Source: Loripinus fragilis (taxonomy: Eukaryota; Mollusca; Bivalvia; Lucinida; Lucinidae). From it: DNA of 64,000 nucleotides. Below, piece by piece: positions 25,301 to 31,300 of the stretch (position 1 is the first letter of the stretch; every line of letters starts with the position of its first letter). Under the pieces are notes generated by a model, which saw only the letters and a list, made by a program, of their open reading frames with translations, had not been told where the DNA came from and did not search any database. The stretch lies in the NCBI GenBank assembly GCA_964019695.1, contig OZ026515.1:132702849-132766848 (forward strand). Reading direction: 5' to 3'. The position numbers were made by a program, and so were the translations under genes.

Positions 25301-28300
25301 TAAAAGTTTCAAAACACTTTCTCTTCCCATTATCAATTAAAATGTTGGTTTTCAGCGCTGGAATTAACAAAATGCTTGTCAGAATAGCAAACCGGGAAGA
25401 CCCTGATCAGACTGTTTCTTCAGAAGAAGTCTGATTTGGGTCTGCCCTGTTTGTCAAGACCATTTTGGGAGACAACTAGAGGTCAATATTTTAGATTGTT
25501 ATATGACTGGAGAGAATCCTGTCTCCTGATTGGCCCAATTTGTCTTCATAAATCTCTATGTCTACCTGATGGCTCAGAAGGTGATATAGGAAGAAATCCA
25601 GCTCCAACTAGTTTCCAGAAGTTAATATTTTTGACACTTCTGCAATATCACCCTCTAGAGAGCTAAAAATAGCATGATGAGTATAAAACTAGCATGTGCT
25701 GCATGAAATTGACATGATTTGCTGTTTCACATCCCAACAGGTAAACTAAAGACTTTCATGAATTTTAACAACTGTTTTGTTATGTTTTGTTTGTTCATTT
25801 ATCTTTGTATGAATAAACAAAATGTAAAAAAAGTTTTATGATTAAATTTTACATTCCACATTCAGAGACTTAATATACATTTCAAATTGCAAAAAAATAC
25901 TGTGTAACATTAAAATATTTAAAAACAGTTGAAAAAACTTGTTAGAAAGTCCTTAGGTTGAAGGTTGACTTCAATAACAAAGTGAAAGTAGAAAACTTTC
26001 ATTCTAAGTTGAAAAGTCATATAACAAAACAGTTATTGACTTCAATTTCGGTAGACATGAGGATTTACCTACCCTTAAAAGTGATATTCACCTCGGCCTA
26101 GCGGCCTCTGTGAATTATCACTTTTTCGGGTAGATAAATCCTTATGTCTACCTCATTGAAGTCAATAATTGTATAATATTTACCACAGATATGGTATTTT
26201 ACCTGTCAGGTATACCAAGACGTTTAACACTTCTGTAGATGGACAAGACATTGGCCACATGTCTGTAGTTAAACCAGAATCTGGATGTGTCTACCAATAC
26301 TGCCCAGTTGTTGGTGTGGTCACTGGTGAAAAATTCCTCAACTTTTGGCTGAAATACATACACAATTGCAGGGATAATTCTGGAAGGGTCCCTGTGCTGA
26401 AAGGCCCCTAAATTTTTTGCAAGGCCCCTTCTAGAAAGCATGGGCCCTTTTATAAGGTAAGTGTATAGAGAAGTGCTGCTGTTTGAGTTCCCTCAAAAAG
26501 GTTCATTTTATCTGTGAACCAGAACTATCCCTGCAATTGTAAAAGTAAGTAAGGGTGCAAAGATCAAGAATCGATACAATCAAGTACCACACCTGACCCA
26601 GGATAACAATGGGAAAGTGACAAACTCTCAGTTAGACACCACAAACGAGAGCCAAGAGGTCAGCCCTTTCCAAGCAGGTGACCACAAAGCACATATAAAC
26701 AGACGCGCACAAAGACATAGCAAATACAAGACAGAACATAAACATAAAAGATCCACAAAAGAAGTACCGCCTTGGAACGGTCAGTAAAATATTTAACTGG
26801 AGGGCTTAAACCGGTTTAACGGCGCCAACCTCAACCTTAATTCAGATGTGGATCAAGACACATAGATATTTGGTTTGCATGAAAGACCCCTAACTTAGTA
26901 ATGCATCATCTCCTAAAACATATAACCCTTCTATGTCAAATTGAATCTTCCATTTTATTTGATATGTATAATAAGGTGGAATGGGTCATTGCTAACCCTT
27001 AAAGTGCCAATTTTAACAAAATTCCTCTGCTTTTCTCGTCTGCTTAAATATTAGAAACTTCTATGACAGTGTTGACCCTATAGGAGCAGTCTGATCTGGG
27101 TCCACCCTGTTTGCTTCTATACTTAAGTTTGTCAGTAATGTTAGGCAATTATTTGCAGCAGACGACTTCAGCAAGCGTCATTTTTCAGATGCATTTTTTC
27201 TTGGGCTTTAAGGGCTAATTTGCATATTCTAACCATTTTCATTCTCACTGATGGATTATCCCATACATTTTGATCCAATAAGTATGGCTTACTGAAGATT
27301 AGGGGCAATATAGGAGAATGTTCAGAGCCACACTCTTTCAGCACTCAGTCCATCTGGCCCAAGTACTTTCTGCACATTCAGTCCGTCCAATAGTTTTGTG
27401 ACCCCTAAGTTTGAGTACTCTGCTATGTCCTCCATTGAGGAGTACCTAATAGAACTTTCCTTTCAATGATAGTTGAGAGTCTTCTTCACATGTGAAGGCT
27501 GATTGGAACTGCCTCCTACAATACAGGCTTTATGAAATTATACTTTGTGCCTGTTCTTAGAATTCATTTTTTATTCAGTGAGGTGTTGACAAATACCCAA
27601 TGACCAAAACTTTTTAATCCTTTCATGCTTTTGGGGAATCGGGATCCAAGTTGTGGTTCTCAAATGAAAACATATTGGAAACATGTTTCAAATAGGCATT
27701 TCTAACTAAACCACATACCTTCTGAACACGTGCCCTGGACCATTTGTAATGGTTCCTTATGCCAGAGCATGTCCTTTGCTAATGAGAATGTATATAGATT
27801 TAGCCCTTAAAGCGCCAAGAAAAGAATGCATCTGAAAATGTTGTTTGCTCAAGTTGTCTGCTGCAAATAATTGCCTAACATTACTGACAAATTAAGTATT
27901 GAAGCAAACAGCGTAGACCCAGAACAGACTGCTCCTACAGGGGCAGTCTGATCTGGGTCCACACTGTTTGCCATAGAGGCTTCTTAAACATTTCAGCAGA
28001 CAAGAAAAGCAGACGACTTTTGTTGCGATCGGCGCTTTCAGGGTTAAGAATGTTAGAACTTTCACTTTTCACACATCCTGGGCATGAAACATCCAATAAT
28101 TTTAATAGCTAAAAAAAATTGTTGAAAGCGGTGCAAATCCCAGAATCACTAACAACAGTCCATATCAATTTGTACCTCTCCATTTGGTCTTTGTAGATGT
28201 GGAACTTGCGCTGATTGCCTTTCAATTTTTCAAAGGGGTTAATGGTGGAATAGTCTTTCTCCTTCTGCAATCACTGCCCAGATCACAGAGGAGTTTAGGG

Positions 28301-31300
28301 GATCTCATTTAGTCAAAAACACAGCCAAATTTATTTATTTTTAATATTAAGCACTCCCTGGTACAATGTTCATGCTTGAGGGAGCCAGAAGAAGATAGAG
28401 AGATAAGATACAATTAAGTTAGACCAGTGACGTATATTAGAGTTATTGGTAACTTCAATGAAATATCGATATTTAACCCAAGCAGCTTTGTCGGGCTTCT
28501 TACACTGGTAAATTAGGGGAAATCGATATCATTTATCTACACAATTTGCTTTTTTATCGTGGTTTGGAATACACAGTGTAATTTCTTGATTGTTTACCAA
28601 AACTTTTAACACCTAATAGTTACAACATGTACAAACACCTATTTTGGATAAATTCCGGTAATTATAAACGACAGGGCATCTTACTCGCGGCATCTTAGTT
28701 TATGAAAAATTATATATAAAGACACAAAGCTTAATTAGAAGCTTTATTCGTTACAGTGAAAGAGGTATTTTTGAAGCCATATTTGACAAATTCCGCAGCT
28801 ATCATAAAATCAGCCGATATTTACACTGTCATAACTACAATAGCAGAAACACCTCATTTGTAAATATTTCATATTTTGATTGCTATTACCTAAATATAGC
28901 AATGAGCGATATTTATGACGAAGTAAGCATTTTAATGCTCATATAAATGCAGCGGACTCTCACGGCTGAGTGGCCCCTTTGTATGTATGTGGTATTTATA
29001 GAGTTCCGCAGTTGACTTATCCTCTCATCCCTTCAAGCCACAAAGACAGGACAGGTAGTTTCAAGACATGCCCCACAGTGAATGTGCCTGGTTATAAAAA
29101 TGTGATAAAAAGGGGCTTACTATTTACAACAACCAGCATGCTGGCACAATACCTGCAATGTGGTCGTGGACTGTGTATACAATGAATGTAGCAACAGGTG
29201 TAAGTCACAATGCCCCCGACATACTTGTCTGGCTGAAAAATTGAGTTTCCAGTCACTCTTATGGGCAATATCCTGTTTTCTGTGCCGCGGCACAAATAAT
29301 TTTGGCCCCTTTTTTGACGCAAGAAAAAAACAACGATCTTCAGTTTGTTTTGTGTGGCCCCGGAAATGCATATCAAAAAATATTCTATTTATAGATCTAT
29401 TCTCAGAATGAACTGCAGCCCATAGTAAAATTGCATTTTATTCCGTTGAAATTTTTGTGGTGCCATTTTTGTGAGGAAAATAGCTGCTTAAATCTCAGCT
29501 GTCTAACGACTGAATATTATTCGTGCACACCTTAGCTTTATTCCGTCATTTTCAACATTTCAATGTAAAATATACTCTTACCGTTGCCTGCTTCATCTTC
29601 TAGATGCGTGCCGGTAACGACGCACAGTCCCATCTAGATACTCGTATCTGTTGTTTCCAACGTTGTACGCATAGAGATTATATTTTCTCTGATCAAACAG
29701 TTCAAACAGTAGATTTGTAAAATGTTTATAGCCAGTATGATCCCTACACATGGAATTCAAATGTGCCCACTCCAAGAATATGACGGGATTTAATCCGTTT
29801 ACGTAGACGAAAGCAGCAACTAAAAGTCTATCAAAATGTTTAATGTTTTGCGTCCAAAACAACTTTCTAATTCTAAATGGCCATTTATTCGCCGCACCAA
29901 TAATTTCCTGAATTTCCATCCATTTTTCATATATCTGACGATGCTTAGATTTGGGAGCACTTGTTTCCATGATATATCCAGTCTCAAATAAAATTTTATC
30001 AAGATAGGGTCGAAATGCCATTCCAGCTTGCCAGTTTAGTAATTGACAGATTTAATGATGTTTATGATCGCACTTTCAGATAAACATGTAGCAGGGTTCG
30101 GCTGGATTGTTTCACATGAATCACCGGTATAGTACTCCTGTTAATTATGCCAGATCACTCAAAAATTACAATTTTTCACGAATTATTTTAGAACACTTCC
30201 CCCAAAACATACCAAGCCCCATTTTTATGAAGAATAGCCCCCAAAGAAACCCTTTTCCCGGGGAAACTTCCCCTTCTGAGGCAATTAATTATAGCTTCAA
30301 AATATCGGTGCTTCGCTATATATATACTCCTGTTATTTGTGCCACCAAGTTAAAAGCTTCGAAATGGCGTTTTCACTTGTAGAAGAAGTCGGAAATTGTG
30401 TTTCTTTAACTTAAATGCAATTTCTCCATTTTCACACTATAAGACTATCTGTTTAAGTCATGGCACAAATAACAGGAGTATATATATAGGGAAGGAAACA
30501 CTCTTCAACAAATTTAAAGTCTGGCACAAATAACAGGAGTATATATATACAGAGCAAAATCCTTCCTACAGACATTCATTAAATGCCTTGCAAGGGGAAG
30601 TTTCCCCGGGAAAAGGGTTTTCTTTGGGGGATAAATTCTTTAAAAAACGGGGCTTGGTATATTTTGGGGGAACATTCTTTAAAATATATATGTGAAAATG
30701 TCTTTTCTTAAGGTTTGGCACAAATAACAGGAGTACTATACCGACGAAAAAATATTTTTTATAAAGTATTTGCGACTGGCACAAATAACAGGAGTATATA
30801 ATAGACGGCGATTTTTTTTCTTGATTCGGCGGCATCTGTATTAATTTAGAATCATATTGAACCGATATGTGGCATTGAACCGATAATGCCACAGATAAGG
30901 CCTTGGGAGTGCTGACATCATGTGGTAATTCAGATTTCATAATTTTAGAAAAATAGGCGTTGACAAGTTTTGGCAGGTTTCTGGTTTCGTTCCTAAGAAA
31001 TATATAAACTGTAACGACCATTGTAAGTTGTCTCATTTCTGTTGAAATATTCTCAGTGAAAATGTCAGGAGAAAGCCAAAAAGCGAGAAAAAGTGGCGGG
31101 AATTATCGAGAGCGCATCACTGATGCAAGTCGGATTACTTTCAAGGATTTTGTAAATCCATGGAATTTCTTTTATCTATTCGGGTGCATCGAAAGTGTGA
31201 TAATTGAGTGGATGCAAAATAATGGTCTGTTGGCTGTCACTTTAATGTGTGATCATTCTGTTGGTGCTAATAAATGCGGCGGTATCATGACATTGAAGCC

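Noticed and set aside
30566..31036. 156-codon minus-strand frame upstream of the transposase
   Set aside because: Spans the right arm of the long inverted repeat and has no recognisable domain. Its C-terminal part is simply translated repeat. Not convincing as a third Merlin gene.
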